NCBI RefSeq assembly: GCF_000015665.1 | Contig: NC_008817.1 | Location: forward strand, 1,178,001 to 1,242,000 | Direction: 5' to 3' | DNA: 64,000 nucleotides | Origin: Prochlorococcus marinus str. MIT 9515 | GTDB lineage: Bacteria; Cyanobacteriota; Cyanobacteriia; PCC-6307; Cyanobiaceae | Part shown: positions 17,222 through 28,330 of the stretch, piece after piece | Numbering within the stretch: the first letter of the stretch is position 1 | Layout: every line of letters begins with the position of its first letter | Program-made: the position numbers and the translations under genes | The notes under the pieces: generated by a model | Databases searched by the model: none | What the model was told of the DNA's origin: nothing | Seen by the model: only the letters and a program-made list of their open reading frames with translations

Positions 17222-19387
17222 GTGGAAGGAAAAAATACGTCGATCACGTTTGACGGACGAGAGATACGACTAACTACAGGACTATATGCTCCTCAAGCAA
17301 ATGGAGCCGTAATGATTGAATGTGGTGACACATCTTTATTAGTTACTGCAACAAAAACAAATAAGAAAGAAGCTGCAGACTTTCTCCCTCTAATATGTGA
17401 TTACGAGGAGAAATTATATGCTGCAGGAAGAATTCCTGGTGGTTTCATGAGAAGAGAAGGCAGGCCTCCTGAAAGAGCCACTTTAATAGCAAGATTAATA
17501 GATAGGCCAATGAGGCCCCTTTTTCCAATATGGATGAGAGATGAGATACAAATAGTTGCTTCTTGCCTTTCACTTGATGAAAGAGTACCTGCTGATGTAT
17601 TAGCGGTGACTGGAGCATCTCTAGCAACATTATTAGGAGAAATCCCATTTTACGGACCAATGGCTGCCGTGAGAGTTGGATTATTAGGAGATGATTTCAT
17701 CTTAAATCCAAGTTATAGAGAAATCGAGAAAGGTGATCTTGATATTATTGTCGCAGGGTCCCCTGAAGGAATTGTGATGATTGAAGCAGGTGCAAATCAA
17801 CTTTCAGAGCAGGATACGATCGAAGCAATAGATTTCGGATACGAGGCAGTAACCGAACTTATCAAAGCTCAAGAAAATCTTCTTAAGGACTTAGGTATTA
17901 AACAAGTTAAACCTTCAGAACCAGAAGTAGATAATACTTTAGCTGCATATTTAGAGAAAAACTGCACAAAACCTATTGATTTAGTTTTAAAGAAATTTGA
18001 TCAATCTAAAGAAGAAAGAGATTTGGAATTAGAAAAAATAAAGCTTGAAGTTCATAGCAAAATCGATTCCCTTAAAGATGACAATCAATTAAAGGTTCTA
18101 ACTTCAGAAAATGAAAAATTAATTCATTCTGATTTTAAAAAACTAACCAAAAAGTTAATGAGGTCTCAAATCATTAATGATGGTAAAAGAGTCGATGGAA
18201 GAGATCTTGACGAAGTTAGAAAGATATCGGCAAAAGCAGGAATACTCCCTAAAAGAGTTCATGGATCTGCCGTATTCCAAAGAGGTCTTACTCAAGTTTT
18301 ATCAACTACTACACTTGGAACTCCAAGTGACGCACAAGAAATGGATGATTTAAATCCTAGTACTGAGAAAACCTATTTACATCACTACAATTTTCCACCT
18401 TACTCCGTTGGAGAAACGAGACCTATGAGAACCCCTGGGAGAAGAGAGATCGGCCATGGGGCTTTAGCAGAAAGAGCAATAATTCCAGTACTCCCAGGGA
18501 AGGAAACATTCCCGTATGTTTTAAGAGTAGTTAGCGAAGTATTAAGCTCTAATGGTTCAACCTCAATGGGATCTGTTTGCGGCAGTACACTTTCGTTATT
18601 AGATGCTGGTGTTCCATTGAAAGCTCCCGTAAGTGGAACTGCTATGGGTTTAATTAAAGAAGGTAAAGAAGTTCGGATACTTACTGATATTCAGGGAATT
18701 GAAGATTTTCTTGGAGATATGGATTTCAAAGTTGCTGGAACTGAAAAAGGAATCACTGCATTACAAATGGATATGAAAATTACAGGATTACCAGTTTCTA
18801 TAATTTCCGATGCAATAAAAAAAGCTCGCCCAGCAAGACTGCATATTTTAGAAAAAATGCAAGATGCAATTGATAAACCTCAAGAATCATTATCACCTCA
18901 TGCTCCAAGACTTTTAAGTTTCAGGATTGATCCCGAGCTTATCGGAACAGTTATTGGACCGGGAGGTAGAACTATCAAAGGTATTACTGAAAGGACTAAT
19001 ACCAAAATAGATATTGAAGATGGAGGAATTGTAACTATTGCTTCTCATGATGGAGCGGCTGCTGAAGAAGCTCAAAAAATAATAGAGGGCTTAACACGAA
19101 AAGTCCATGAAGGAGAGATCTTCTCAGGAGTAGTAACCAGAATTATTCCAATAGGAGCATTTGTAGAAATTCTTCCTGGGAAAGAAGGCATGGTTCACAT
19201 TTCGCAATTATCTGAGGCTAGAGTTGAAAGAGTTGAAGATGTTGTAAGGCAAGGAGATGAAGTAACTGTCAGAGTAAGAGAAATTGATAGCAGAGGTAGA
19301 ATTAACCTTACATTAAGAGGGGTTGCACAAAATGGCGGGATGTCTTACCCAGAACCGACTCCTACTCCAGTAGCTCCACTTAACTAA
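17222..19387 (+). CDS. pnp: polyribonucleotide nucleotidyltransferase (PNPase)
   Basis: A 721-residue phosphorolytic 3'-5' exoribonuclease and RNA tailing enzyme. Domains in order: first RNase PH domain (about 1-140, with [18 protein letters not shown]), helical linker (about 215-315), second and catalytic RNase PH domain (about 320-545, with [19 protein letters not shown]-like [17 protein letters not shown], and [10 protein letters not shown]), KH domain with the [14 protein letters not shown] loop, and S1 domain ([20 protein letters not shown]). The start is GTG. Its last four bases overlap the end of convergent cysQ. Confidence 0.97.
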
Positions 19388-20292
19388 GTTATAAAAGGGT
19401 AAATATCATATTTTTTAATTATTTCTTTTATCTGAAAACAAATTTTTGAGTGCATATTTTTATTATTTGAGGCAATAATTATACCTGCCTGATCAAAATT
19501 TGCTTTTTCATAACAAAGTTCCTCATTTTCTAAGTTCGTAACAGCTCCACCAGCTGTTTTTAAAATGACCTCTGGAGCGGCAAAATCCCAATCCTTTGGG
19601 GAACTTTTGTCTGGCAAGCTTAAAGAGATATAAATATCACTTTCACCTCTAATTATTGAAGCAATTTTGCAACCAATGCTTCCCATAGTTACAACATTCT
19701 TAAAGCAAATTTTATCAATTAAATTCATCAGGGTTGGATTACTATGATTTTTACTTGTTACCAAAGTCATCTCACAAAGACTTTTATTGGGAAATGAATT
19801 TAGTTTTAGATTTATATGCTGTCTTCTATCGCACCAAACATTCACACCATTTGATATCCATAATTCGTCTCTTTCTGGAATTAGGACAACTCCCAGAAAA
19901 GGTTTATTTTTAAAGTTAAGGGCAAAGTGCATTGCATAATTATCTGTTCCTTGTAGAAAGTCTTTTGTACCATCTAGCGGATCAAGTATCCAAACCCAGT
20001 CAGAATTGATATCGCAATTATTAGGATCAGCCTTTGCATTTTCTTCACTTAAATATTTCCAACCGATACTTGGATATTTAGATTGCATTCTTTTAAGAAT
20101 TAAATCATTTACGTCTAAATCAGCTTTTGTTACAGGATCTTTCTCGTTTCCATTTTTAAGGATATTCTTCTTGTAGTCTGATTTCTTAAGAATTTGCGAA
20201 TATTGAAGCAAAATATCTGCAGCCTCCCAGCTGAAAATTCTCAGATCATCGATAAGATTATTAATATCAACACCTTCTGGTAATTTAACCAC
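19384..20292 (-). CDS. cysQ: 3'(2'),5'-bisphosphate nucleotidase (CysQ/IMPase family)
   Basis: A 302-residue Mg2+-dependent phosphatase that hydrolyses PAP from sulfate assimilation. The two family motifs are present: [15 protein letters not shown] for metal binding and [19 protein letters not shown] near the C-terminus, with [12 protein letters not shown] upstream. It starts with GTG at 20292; the N-terminal [14 protein letters not shown] looks conserved, so this start is retained. The gene diverges from rsmI with only three bases between the start codons and converges on pnp with a four-base overlap. An inositol monophosphatase activity cannot be ruled out. Confidence 0.9.
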
Positions 20293-20295
20293 TTA

Positions 20296-21159
20296 ATGAA
20301 TAATAAATTCTCATTATCGCACAGAAATCAAGAACCAGAAAATGGTGTTTTATATTTAGTTGGAACACCGATAGGTAATTTAAACGATCTCTCATTAAGA
20401 GCTATAGATATTCTAAAAAATGTTTGTTTAATTGCCTGTGAAGATACAAGGCAAACAAAAAAGATAATGAGTAAATTTGGAATCAAAAATCATCTTATTA
20501 GCTTTAATAAAGATAATTCTTTTAAAAAAATTCCTTCTTTAATAAGTGATCTGATTGCAGGAAAATCTATCGCTGTAGTTAGTGATGCTGGGATGCCAAG
20601 TATTTGTGATCCAGGAGAAGATTTAGTTAGCAAAGCGAAGTCCCTTGGAATAGATGTTGTTTGTGTACCTGGTCCATGTGCAGCAATAGCCGCGCTTGTT
20701 TCGAGTGGATTGCCATCATCTAAATTCATCTTTGAAGGTTTTCTACCCAAAAAACAAAGTGATAGAAAAAAAATTCTCTTAGAAATTAGTAATAATGAAA
20801 AGACCACAATATTATTTGAATCTCCTAAAAGACTTAATAAACTTTTGAGAGAATTAAAAGAGTTCTGCGGAGGTGAAAGAGAGATTCAAGTTTCAAGAGA
20901 ATTAACGAAGAAATTTGAGGAGCATATAGGAAAAAATATCAATATGGTTTTAGAGTTTTTTGAAGGGAAAACAATTGTCGGGGAAATAACCATTGTTATA
21001 AAAGGCATTAATAAAACAAAAAAACTAAACTTTGATGAATCACTTATAAAAAAAGAACTTTATGCATTAATTGATGCAGGTCTAAGTTTGCCAGCAGCTT
21101 CAAAATACCTAGCAAAAAAAGAAAATCTTACTCGAAAGATAATTTATAATTTATATTAA
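20296..21159 (+). CDS. rsmI: 16S rRNA (cytidine1402-2'-O)-methyltransferase
   Basis: A 287-residue SAM-dependent methyltransferase of the tetrapyrrole-methylase fold that modifies C1402 of 16S rRNA. Family signatures are LYLVGTPIGNLNDLSLRAID, IACEDTRQTKKI, SDAGMPSICDPGEDLV with VPGPCAAIAAL, and FEGFLPKK. The C-terminal helical region ends LSLPAASKYLAKKENLTRK, as usual. ATG at 20296 is the only in-frame start near the conserved core. Confidence 0.94.
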   Translation: MNNKFSLSHRNQEPENGVLYLVGTPIGNLNDLSLRAIDILKNVCLIACEDTRQTKKIMSKFGIKNHLISFNKDNSFKKIPSLISDLIAGKSIAVVSDAGMPSICDPGEDLVSKAKSLGIDVVCVPGPCAAIAALVSSGLPSSKFIFEGFLPKKQSDRKKILLEISNNEKTTILFESPKRLNKLLRELKEFCGGEREIQVSRELTKKFEEHIGKNINMVLEFFEGKTIVGEITIVIKGINKTKKLNFDESLIKKELYALIDAGLSLPAASKYLAKKENLTRKIIYNLY

Positions 21160-21187
21160 TATCATAAGAATAAATAATTATGATCAA

Positions 21188-21412
21188 ATGCATAACTTAG
21201 TAAAAAAAATATTTTTTTTAGCTACTTTCAATTCTTGTCTTTTTATTATATTAGTTACTGGAATACAAAATAGTAGCAATACCAGTAAGGTTGATTTATT
21301 AATAGATAAAACTATATCCTTACCAATTGGATTTATAACTGGAACAAGCTTTATAACTGGTTCTCTTTTTGGAAACCTCCTCACAGTAAATTTTTATAAA
21401 AAAAGGAAATAA
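21188..21412 (+). CDS. small membrane protein, possibly LapA-like
   Basis: A 74-residue protein with two hydrophobic segments (about 7-26 and 46-64) and a basic tail NFYKKRK. The second segment, SLPIGFITGTSFITGSLFGNLL, resembles the end of LapA/DUF1049 envelope proteins, where a proline-leucine turn is followed by a glycine-rich helix. The match is suggestive only. It follows rsmI by 28 bases and converges with the HTH protein gene nine bases away. Confidence 0.55.
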   Translation: MHNLVKKIFFLATFNSCLFIILVTGIQNSSNTSKVDLLIDKTISLPIGFITGTSFITGSLFGNLLTVNFYKKRK

Positions 21413-21421
21413 TAATTTACC

Positions 21422-22105
21422 TTATAATGATATTAGTGTATTAGAAGAAACTATCCTTGTAATTCCTCTAGATATCAAAAGTGGTGCGACAATTCTGAAA
21501 ACATCAGTATTTGGGACTTTAATAACTTTTTGTTCTTTTGAACAAGAGCGTTTTGCAATTTTTAAATCATAAAATATTTCTATAGTTGTTCTTTTTAATT
21601 CCTCTTTAGAAAGGAATTGCCAATCAGGATAATCATTAAGAAGTTTAGTTTGTAATTCAATTTTATTATCAACAATCATGAAAACAACTTTTGGGAAATC
21701 TATATCTGAAAGAGGTATTGATGATAAGTCCTTTTGAGTTATGTTATCAATTTCATAATTTAGAGGTGCAACCTCCACAAACTCATTAAAAGTAAAATCT
21801 GATTCATCATCCAGAGAAGTAATCTTATTTGCTTCTTCATGGGAAATATCTCTTTTTGAAACTTTCTTAGTAAGTAGATTTTTCTTTTCAATTGAAGATT
21901 TCTCTGACCCAATTAATAATCCTTTGGAGATTTTACTTTTATCTATCAAACCTTGATAAGTTTTTTCACCTAGATTTTTCTTTAAATATCTAGAGATTGT
22001 TAATTTAGTAGAACAAAATTCGTCTACTATATCATTGATATTCTTTCCATTAATAAATTCTTGGGTTAATTGTTCCTTTTGTTTATCTGAAAGCCTTTTA
22101 GCCAA
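21422..22105 (-). CDS. hypothetical protein with N-terminal helix-turn-helix
   Basis: A 227-residue protein starting at TTG. Its first 60 residues, with QKEQLTQEFINGKNINDIVD and EFCSTKLTISRYLKKNLGEK, read like a helix-turn-helix of the resolvase/transposase or sigma-like kind. A charged linker (about 60-110) follows, then a second domain with VEVAPLNYEIDNITQKDLSS and FPKVVFMIVDNKIELQ, DYPDWQFLSKEELKR and a final RIVAPLLISRGITRIVSSNT. It looks like a conserved picocyanobacterial protein and not a mobile-element remnant, since it ends with a well-formed domain. The function is unknown; DNA binding is inferred. Confidence 0.6.
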   Translation of the reverse strand: MAKRLSDKQKEQLTQEFINGKNINDIVDEFCSTKLTISRYLKKNLGEKTYQGLIDKSKISKGLLIGSEKSSIEKKNLLTKKVSKRDISHEEANKITSLDDESDFTFNEFVEVAPLNYEIDNITQKDLSSIPLSDIDFPKVVFMIVDNKIELQTKLLNDYPDWQFLSKEELKRTTIEIFYDLKIAKRSCSKEQKVIKVPNTDVFRIVAPLLISRGITRIVSSNTLISL

Positions 22106-22396
22106 AATGAATAAATTATTTTTTTTAATTCTATATATTAATTTAATATAAATTTATTTTTTCAAAAATGATTTAGGATAACTTTATAAATCGTGACTAT
22201 AGAAAATAACAGCGCATGGATTAAATATTAATAAAAAGAATTTTATATATAGTATTTAAATTTGAAAAATTACTGGTTGCAAGTGCGAGGCTGTATTAAG
22301 ATAATAAGGTTATAAATAAAGTTAATTTATTTCTGTTTTTCAAGATTTTGTTAACTGAGTGAAAAGCTGAGTAACTTAAAAACATGAGAAACATTA

Positions 22397-22470
<74 letters not shown>

Positions 22471-23439
22471 TGCAAAGATGCCGTAATGTAAAAAATATTT
22501 ATCTGAAGTTAATTTTTCAAAAACATTTATAAATTCTATTTATCTAAGCGTATTTTAAATAAATAGATTTATTACTCACAAAAGGAAAATAAAATTTCTC
22601 CAAATATAAATTATGTAAAATTTATGAGCATATATTTCAGGAATTATCTCTTTTATGAGATTAAAAAAAACCAATTATTTCTCTTCATAATATTGATTTT
22701 TTCATGATATATATTTCGTTTATTTCTTGGATATACTGTTTGATTATAAGTCTTAGAGAAATTTAAATAAAGTTCTTTATCCTTATGAACCATCAAATGA
22801 AATGGCTGTACATCTTAATGGGCTAATTAAATTGAAATAATTAATAGTATAAGTTTTGTTCAAATATAAATCTTGCAAATTTTGTTCTCAAGTGATTTTT
22901 AAATGCCTGAGAAATCATTTTAGAAAAGAAGCAAGATTAATGAATTAGAAAAAAGATTTTCTTTAATTCCAAGATGTTAATTTTACTCATCCCAAACAGG
23001 GAAAACGTAATATTACTCTTCAGCATCAACTCATCATTAAACGCTATTAGATATAGCTTCATCTCTTTAATTTAAAACTTTTTAAACTTATATTTGTATT
23101 CTTTTTTTGCCCTATAAAACAATTAATACTAAAAAAAGCATCAACTCAACCATACTAAATTAACAAATAACTTATTTTGCCTCTTAACTAAGATTTATCG
23201 TTTCACATTTATGTAGATATAAATAATTTAATGTAAGAATAAGTGTTTTTTGTTGAATAATACCAGCAGGATTAAATAAATTTTTAGTAGATAAAGAAGA
23301 TGGGAAAAAGATAGCTAGATAAATTAACTTTTTATTTAGATGAATACAAATCACTTTTATGAAGCTATATAATTAAACCTATATTAAATTCACAATGAAA
23401 TATGTATTTTGAAAAAGTATTAATAAATAAAATAAAATT
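22471..23439. other. 969-base region without a convincing gene
   Basis: Stop codons are dense in all frames. The best short frames are about 27 codons from ATG at 22624 (hydrophobic, MSIYFRNYLFYEIKKN...) and 34 codons from ATG at 22974 (MLILLIPNREN...); neither has supporting features. The stretch lies between the tRNA and the first island gene, where decayed integration remnants or small RNAs are plausible, and it must also hold the promoter for gmd. Confidence 0.5.
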
Positions 23440-24546
23440 ATGAATAAAAAAGCCTTAATTACTGGAGTTACCGGACAAGATGGGAGTTATCTAGTTGAAT
23501 TTCTTTTAAATAAAAAATACGAAGTACATGGAATAAAGAGGAGAAGTAGTAGCTTAAACACGCGAAGGGTAGATCATCTATATCAAGATCCACATGAAAA
23601 TAATCCAAGATTTTTTATGCATTATGGTGATCTAACTGACAGTACAAACTTAATAAGACTTATACAAGATATCTCCCCTGATGAAATTTATAATTTAGGT
23701 GCTCAAAGTCATGTAGCAGTTAGTTTTGAAACTCCCGAATATACTGCTAATTGCGATGCTTTAGGCACCTTAAGAATATTAGAGGCAGTTCGAGTATTAG
23801 GTCTCTCAAAAAAAACAAAAATATATCAAGCCAGCACTAGTGAATTATATGGTTTGGTTCAGGAAACACCTCAAAACGAAAAAACACCTTTCTATCCTAG
23901 AAGTCCATATGGTGTTGCAAAATTATATGCTTATTGGATTACGATTAATTATCGAGAAGCATATGGAATGTACGCATGTAACGGGATTCTTTTCAACCAT
24001 GAAAGCCCTAGGAGAGGAGAAACATTTATCACGAGAAAAATCACAAGAGGGCTTGCGAGAATAGATGCTGGCCTTGAAAAACTTCTTTTCTTGGGAAATC
24101 TTAATTCAAAAAGGGATTGGGGACACGCAAGAGACTATGTGGAAATGCAATGGCTAATGCTTCAACAAAAGGAACCAAAAGATTATGTCATATCAACTGG
24201 GAGAGCAGAAAGTATAAGAAAATTTGCTGAGATAAGTGCATCTTATCTTGGCTGGAGTGATAAAGGAAAACCTGGGATAATTTGGGAAGGAGAAGGTTTA
24301 AATGAAGTGGGAAGAAGAGCTGATACTATGGAAATAGTTATCAAAGTTGACCCCAGATACTTTAGACCAACTGAAGTTGAATTTCTTCTTGGTGAATCAA
24401 AAAAAGCATCTCTAGAATTAGGTTGGACTCCAAACACTTCATTAGAAGAATTAGTAAAAGAAATGATAGAATCTGATAAAGAAGAAGCTAGGAAAGACTC
24501 TCTATTGAAAAAATCAGGTTTTCAAATAAATAATTCCCAAGAATAA
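23440..24546 (+). CDS. gmd: GDP-mannose 4,6-dehydratase
   Basis: A 368-residue extended SDR enzyme that turns GDP-D-mannose into GDP-4-keto-6-deoxy-D-mannose, the branch point for fucose, colitose, rhamnose and perosamine. The cofactor loop is [10 protein letters not shown] at residues 9-18; the NADP-binding [15 protein letters not shown] follows. Active-site residues match the E. coli enzyme even in number: Thr133, Glu135, Tyr157 and Lys161 (STSELYG and SPYGVAK). It is the first gene of a plus-strand unit with fcl, 16 bases before it. Confidence 0.97.
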   Translation: MNKKALITGVTGQDGSYLVEFLLNKKYEVHGIKRRSSSLNTRRVDHLYQDPHENNPRFFMHYGDLTDSTNLIRLIQDISPDEIYNLGAQSHVAVSFETPEYTANCDALGTLRILEAVRVLGLSKKTKIYQASTSELYGLVQETPQNEKTPFYPRSPYGVAKLYAYWITINYREAYGMYACNGILFNHESPRRGETFITRKITRGLARIDAGLEKLLFLGNLNSKRDWGHARDYVEMQWLMLQQKEPKDYVISTGRAESIRKFAEISASYLGWSDKGKPGIIWEGEGLNEVGRRADTMEIVIKVDPRYFRPTEVEFLLGESKKASLELGWTPNTSLEELVKEMIESDKEEARKDSLLKKSGFQINNSQE

Positions 24547-24562
24547 AGATGGTTCATATTAG

Positions 24563-25561
24563 ATGACACTAATAAATAAGGAAGAAAAAATATTTATAGC
24601 TGGGGGAAGTGGAATGGTTGGAAGTGCCATAATAAGAAAGTTGAATAATTTAGGATTTAAACATTTAATTTTCCCTAATAGTTCTGAACTTGATCTGAAA
24701 GATTCAAATTTAGTTTTTAATTGGTTTAAAAAAAATAAACCGGATATCGTAATTTTCGCGGCTGCTAAAGTTGGAGGAATATTTGCAAATAACACATATC
24801 CAGTTGACTTTTTATTAGATAACTTAAAGATTCAAAATAATGTTATTGAAAGTGCTTGGAAAAATAAAGTGAGGAGGTTACTTTTTCTTGGGAGTAGTTG
24901 TGTTTATCCAAAAAATTCAAGTCAACCCATAAATGAAGATGAATTACTAAAAAGTTCTCTTGAGAAAACGAACGAATGGTATGCATTAGCAAAGATTAGT
25001 GGAATTAAATTATGTCAGGCATTAAGAAAACAGTATGGATTTGATGCAATATCACTTATGCCAACGAATCTCTATGGTAAAGGTGACAATTATCATTCAT
25101 CTAATAGTCATGTTCTACCAGCTTTACTTGATAGATTCCATTCACACAAACTTGAGCAAAAAAACTATATTGAATGTTGGGGATCTGGAAATCCAAGGAG
25201 AGAATTTATGCATGTTGATGACTTGGCAGATGCTTCAATTTTCGCACTGGAAAATTGGGATCCCAATAAAAATGACGCACCTTTAGATCAATCAGGAGAG
25301 CCATTAAATTGGCTTAATGTTGGCACAGGAATTGATTTGAGTATAAAAGAGCTTGCCGAGATGATTGCTAGTATCACCTCATTCAAAGGGAAAATCATTT
25401 GGAACAAAGATAAACCCGATGGGACATTTAGGAAACTTTTAAACGTTTCAAAATTAGAAAAATTAGGTTGGAGATCAAAAATATCTTTGGAGGAAGGACT
25501 ACTAATTACGTATAAAGACTATAAAAAAGAATTAAAAGAGAACAAACTTAGAATTAAATAA
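24563..25561 (+). CDS. fcl: GDP-L-fucose synthase
   Basis: A 332-residue epimerase-reductase that makes GDP-L-fucose from the Gmd product with NADPH. Features: GGSGMVGSAI at the cofactor loop, AAAKVGGIFANN, GSSCVYP with catalytic Cys113, Tyr140-x3-Lys144 in WYALAK, PTNLYGKGDNY, and NSHVLPALLDRFH with His183. All catalytic residues of E. coli Fcl are there. Together with gmd it forms a canonical fucose module; the start at 24563 gives the usual N-terminus. A diverged second copy lies at 59333-60295. Confidence 0.96.
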   Translation: MTLINKEEKIFIAGGSGMVGSAIIRKLNNLGFKHLIFPNSSELDLKDSNLVFNWFKKNKPDIVIFAAAKVGGIFANNTYPVDFLLDNLKIQNNVIESAWKNKVRRLLFLGSSCVYPKNSSQPINEDELLKSSLEKTNEWYALAKISGIKLCQALRKQYGFDAISLMPTNLYGKGDNYHSSNSHVLPALLDRFHSHKLEQKNYIECWGSGNPRREFMHVDDLADASIFALENWDPNKNDAPLDQSGEPLNWLNVGTGIDLSIKELAEMIASITSFKGKIIWNKDKPDGTFRKLLNVSKLEKLGWRSKISLEEGLLITYKDYKKELKENKLRIK

Positions 25562-25837
25562 AAACAATTCCAATTTAACAGAGTTGGGAAATCATTATGA
25601 GCATTATTTTTAAAAATTTTTTTTGGAATAACTTTTATAATAATTTTCCAAATTTAAGTATTTTTTGATAGAAATATTTTAAAAGATTGATTCCTATAAA
25701 TCCTTTTTAAACAGCTATAAATACTGACTGACAAAAAAATTTGGTAACTATGCTGTAAACATTTAAAAATTAGATTTTTATTAATTGAGTTAATAAAAAT
25801 CTTTGTAGTAATATTTTAATAATGTAGTTTAATATTA

Positions 25838-27280
25838 ATGGAACAAAAAATAATTCCTATAATTTTATGTGGAGGGAAAGGAACTAGATTATGGCCGCTT
25901 TCTAGACAGAGTTATCCAAAACAATTTTTAGCTTTGCACGGAGATAAGAATAAGTCCCTTTTACAACAGACTCAGGAGAGAATATCTTTTTTAGAAGGTA
26001 TTACTGAGCCAATAATAATTTGTAATGAGGAGCATAGATTCTTAGTAGCAGAACAAATGAGAGATATAAATGTAAAACCAAAAGCAATAATACTTGAAAA
26101 TGAAGGTAAAAATACAGCCCCAGCAATTGCTCTTGGAGCTATAAAAGCTTTAGAAGAAGAGCAAGAAGATCCATTATTGTTAATATTATCTGCGGATCAT
26201 ATAATTAGAGATCTAAATGTTTTCTCAAAAGTTTTACAAAAAGGATGTAAGTCAGCATTAGAAAATAATTTAGTTACATTTGGAATAATTCCTAATCGCC
26301 CAGAAACAGGTTATGGATATATAGAAAGTGAATTCGTTCTTGATAAAAATAATATTAAAGGTAGTCGTATTAAAAGATTTATCGAGAAGCCAAACAAAGA
26401 ATTAGCTCAAAAACTTGTCAAGTCAAATAAATATACTTGGAATAGTGGAATGTTCGTTTTCAAAAATAGCTTAATTATTAAAGAACTCAATAAACATGCA
26501 CCCTTAGTTTTACGATATTGCAAAAAAGCAATAGGTAGTAGTGTTAGAGATCTTGATTTTATAAGAATTGATGGAGATTCTTTCTCTAAATCTCCTAATA
26601 TCCCAATAGATATTGCCGTTATGGAAAAAACTAATTTAGGTTTAGTTCTTCCCTTAGATGCAGGATGGAGTGATATTGGTAATTGGGAATCATTATGGGA
26701 TAACGAAAAGAAAGATTCTTTTGGCAATGTAATTAAAGGTAAAGTTTTTAATGAGGGATCAACTGACTGCTATATCAAAAGTGAGAATAGTCTTTTAGTT
26801 ACTCTGGGTTTAAAAGATTTAATACTTGTTGAGACTTCTGATGCAATACTTGCTGCTAACAAAAATGAATTAAATAAAATAAAAACAGTATTAAATAAAC
26901 TTGAAAAAAAAGGATACACGGAGGTCAATACACATAGAAAGATATATCGACCATGGGGTTCATATACTTCTTTAATAGAGAATGAAAAGTGGCTTGTTAA
27001 AAGTATTGAAGTCAATCCCGGATCAAAACTCTCCCTACAAATGCATCATCATAGGACTGAACATTGGATAGTAGTGAAAGGAACCGCACAAGTTGAATTA
27101 GACAATAGAAGTTTCGTTTTAAGTGAAAATCAAAGTACTTTCATCCCTTTAGGTTCAAAGCATAGATTAAGTAATCCTGGAAAAATTGATTTAACTCTAA
27201 TTGAAATTCAGAGTGGAGATTATATTGGAGAGGATGATATTGTAAGGTTCAAAGACGATTACGGTAGAATAAATGATTAA
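25838..27280 (+). CDS. manC: mannose-1-phosphate guanylyltransferase / mannose-6-phosphate isomerase
   Basis: A 480-residue bifunctional enzyme that provides GDP-mannose for gmd. The guanylyltransferase domain covers about 1-350 with the signature GGKGTRLWPLSRQSYPKQFL at the start, LSADHII, FIEKPNKE and WSDIGNWESLW. The C-terminal cupin (about 365-475) is the type II isomerase, with PWGSYTSLIENEKWLVK and LSLQMHHHRTEHWIVVKGTA carrying metal-ligand histidines. A 276-base spacer separates it from fcl, so it may have its own promoter; the next gene begins 12 bases after its stop. Confidence 0.97.
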   Translation: MEQKIIPIILCGGKGTRLWPLSRQSYPKQFLALHGDKNKSLLQQTQERISFLEGITEPIIICNEEHRFLVAEQMRDINVKPKAIILENEGKNTAPAIALGAIKALEEEQEDPLLLILSADHIIRDLNVFSKVLQKGCKSALENNLVTFGIIPNRPETGYGYIESEFVLDKNNIKGSRIKRFIEKPNKELAQKLVKSNKYTWNSGMFVFKNSLIIKELNKHAPLVLRYCKKAIGSSVRDLDFIRIDGDSFSKSPNIPIDIAVMEKTNLGLVLPLDAGWSDIGNWESLWDNEKKDSFGNVIKGKVFNEGSTDCYIKSENSLLVTLGLKDLILVETSDAILAANKNELNKIKTVLNKLEKKGYTEVNTHRKIYRPWGSYTSLIENEKWLVKSIEVNPGSKLSLQMHHHRTEHWIVVKGTAQVELDNRSFVLSENQSTFIPLGSKHRLSNPGKIDLTLIEIQSGDYIGEDDIVRFKDDYGRIND

Positions 27281-27292
27281 AATAAGATTTTT

Positions 27293-28330
27293 ATGGAAGA
27301 AAAAATATTAGTCACTGGTTGTGCAGGTTTTATAGGATTTCATGTATGTAAACAATTAATCAAAAAGGGGTTATTTGTTATTGGATTAGACAATCTTAAT
27401 AATTACTACGATATTAGTTTAAAGAGAGCCCGTTTAAAAGAAATAGAAAATTTTTCAAAAAATAATATTAAGGGAGAATTCTTATTTATAAAAGCAGATT
27501 TGAAGGATGAAAAAATTTTAAAAAACATTTCTAAAGTACACTTACCAAAAAAAGTTATTCACCTTGCCGCCCAAGCAGGTGTAAGACACTCAATAGAAAA
27601 TCCAAGAGCATATATTAATTCAAATTTGGTTGGGTTTGGTAATGTTCTTGAGTTCTGCAAGGATAACCAAGTTGATCACTTGATTTATGCAAGTAGCAGT
27701 TCTATTTATGGTGGTAATAAAAAAATTCCATTTTCTGAGAAGGATTTTGTTGACTATCCAGTAAGTCTCTATGCAGCAACAAAAAAATCTAATGAGCTAA
27801 TGGCCCATTCCTATAGTCATCTTTTTAAACTACCCTCTACTGGAATAAGACTTTTTACAGTTTATGGTCCTTGGGGTAGACCAGATATGGCTCCAATGAT
27901 CTTTACAAAATCAATTCTCTCCTCAAAGCCAATAAAAATTTTTAATAACGGCGAAATGTTTAGAGATTTTACCTACATTGATGATGTTAGTGAAGCAATA
28001 CTGAAGCTCCTTCACCTACCACCAAAATATTTAAATGATGACAAAAATTTAAACTCTTCAGAATTACCTGAATTAACTCCACATAGGATTATAAATATTG
28101 GAAGTAGTAATCCAATAAACCTATTAGAATTTATAGATATTCTCGAGAGCGAGATTAATATAAAAGCAATAAGAGTATTTGAAAAAATGCAATTAGGAGA
28201 CGTTAAAAAAACATATGCTGATACTTCTTATATAGAAGATTTAATTAACTACAAACCAAATACCTCATTAAAAAATGGAATAAGGGAATTTGTGAAATGG
28301 TATAAAAATTTTTATAAATTATTCTCTTAA
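27293..28330 (+). CDS. UDP-glucuronate 4-epimerase-like SDR
   Basis: A 345-residue nucleotide-sugar epimerase. GCAGFIGFHVCKQL gives the NAD loop, followed by the subfamily's LDNLNNYYDISLKRARL; further motifs are HLAAQAGVRHSIENP, SSSSIYGG, and YAATKKSNE with Tyr-x3-Lys, then RLFTVYGPWGRPDMA. This pattern is that of CapI/UDP-glucuronate 4-epimerases, which make UDP-galacturonate for capsules. Its 3' end overlaps the convergent WbpM-like gene by 12 bases. Substrate is inferred from the family. Confidence 0.88.
   Translation: MEEKILVTGCAGFIGFHVCKQLIKKGLFVIGLDNLNNYYDISLKRARLKEIENFSKNNIKGEFLFIKADLKDEKILKNISKVHLPKKVIHLAAQAGVRHSIENPRAYINSNLVGFGNVLEFCKDNQVDHLIYASSSSIYGGNKKIPFSEKDFVDYPVSLYAATKKSNELMAHSYSHLFKLPSTGIRLFTVYGPWGRPDMAPMIFTKSILSSKPIKIFNNGEMFRDFTYIDDVSEAILKLLHLPPKYLNDDKNLNSSELPELTPHRIINIGSSNPINLLEFIDILESEINIKAIRVFEKMQLGDVKKTYADTSYIEDLINYKPNTSLKNGIREFVKWYKNFYKLFS

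Noticed and set aside
22624-22707. 27-codon hydrophobic frame after the tRNA
   Set aside because: Too short and without support; may be chance in A+T-rich DNA.
22974-23078. 34-codon frame in the post-tRNA spacer
   Set aside because: No ribosome site, no recognisable pattern.
25631-25665. TTTGGAA / TTCCAAA inverted repeat after fcl as a terminator
   Set aside because: Loop is about 20 bases and no U run follows; probably chance.
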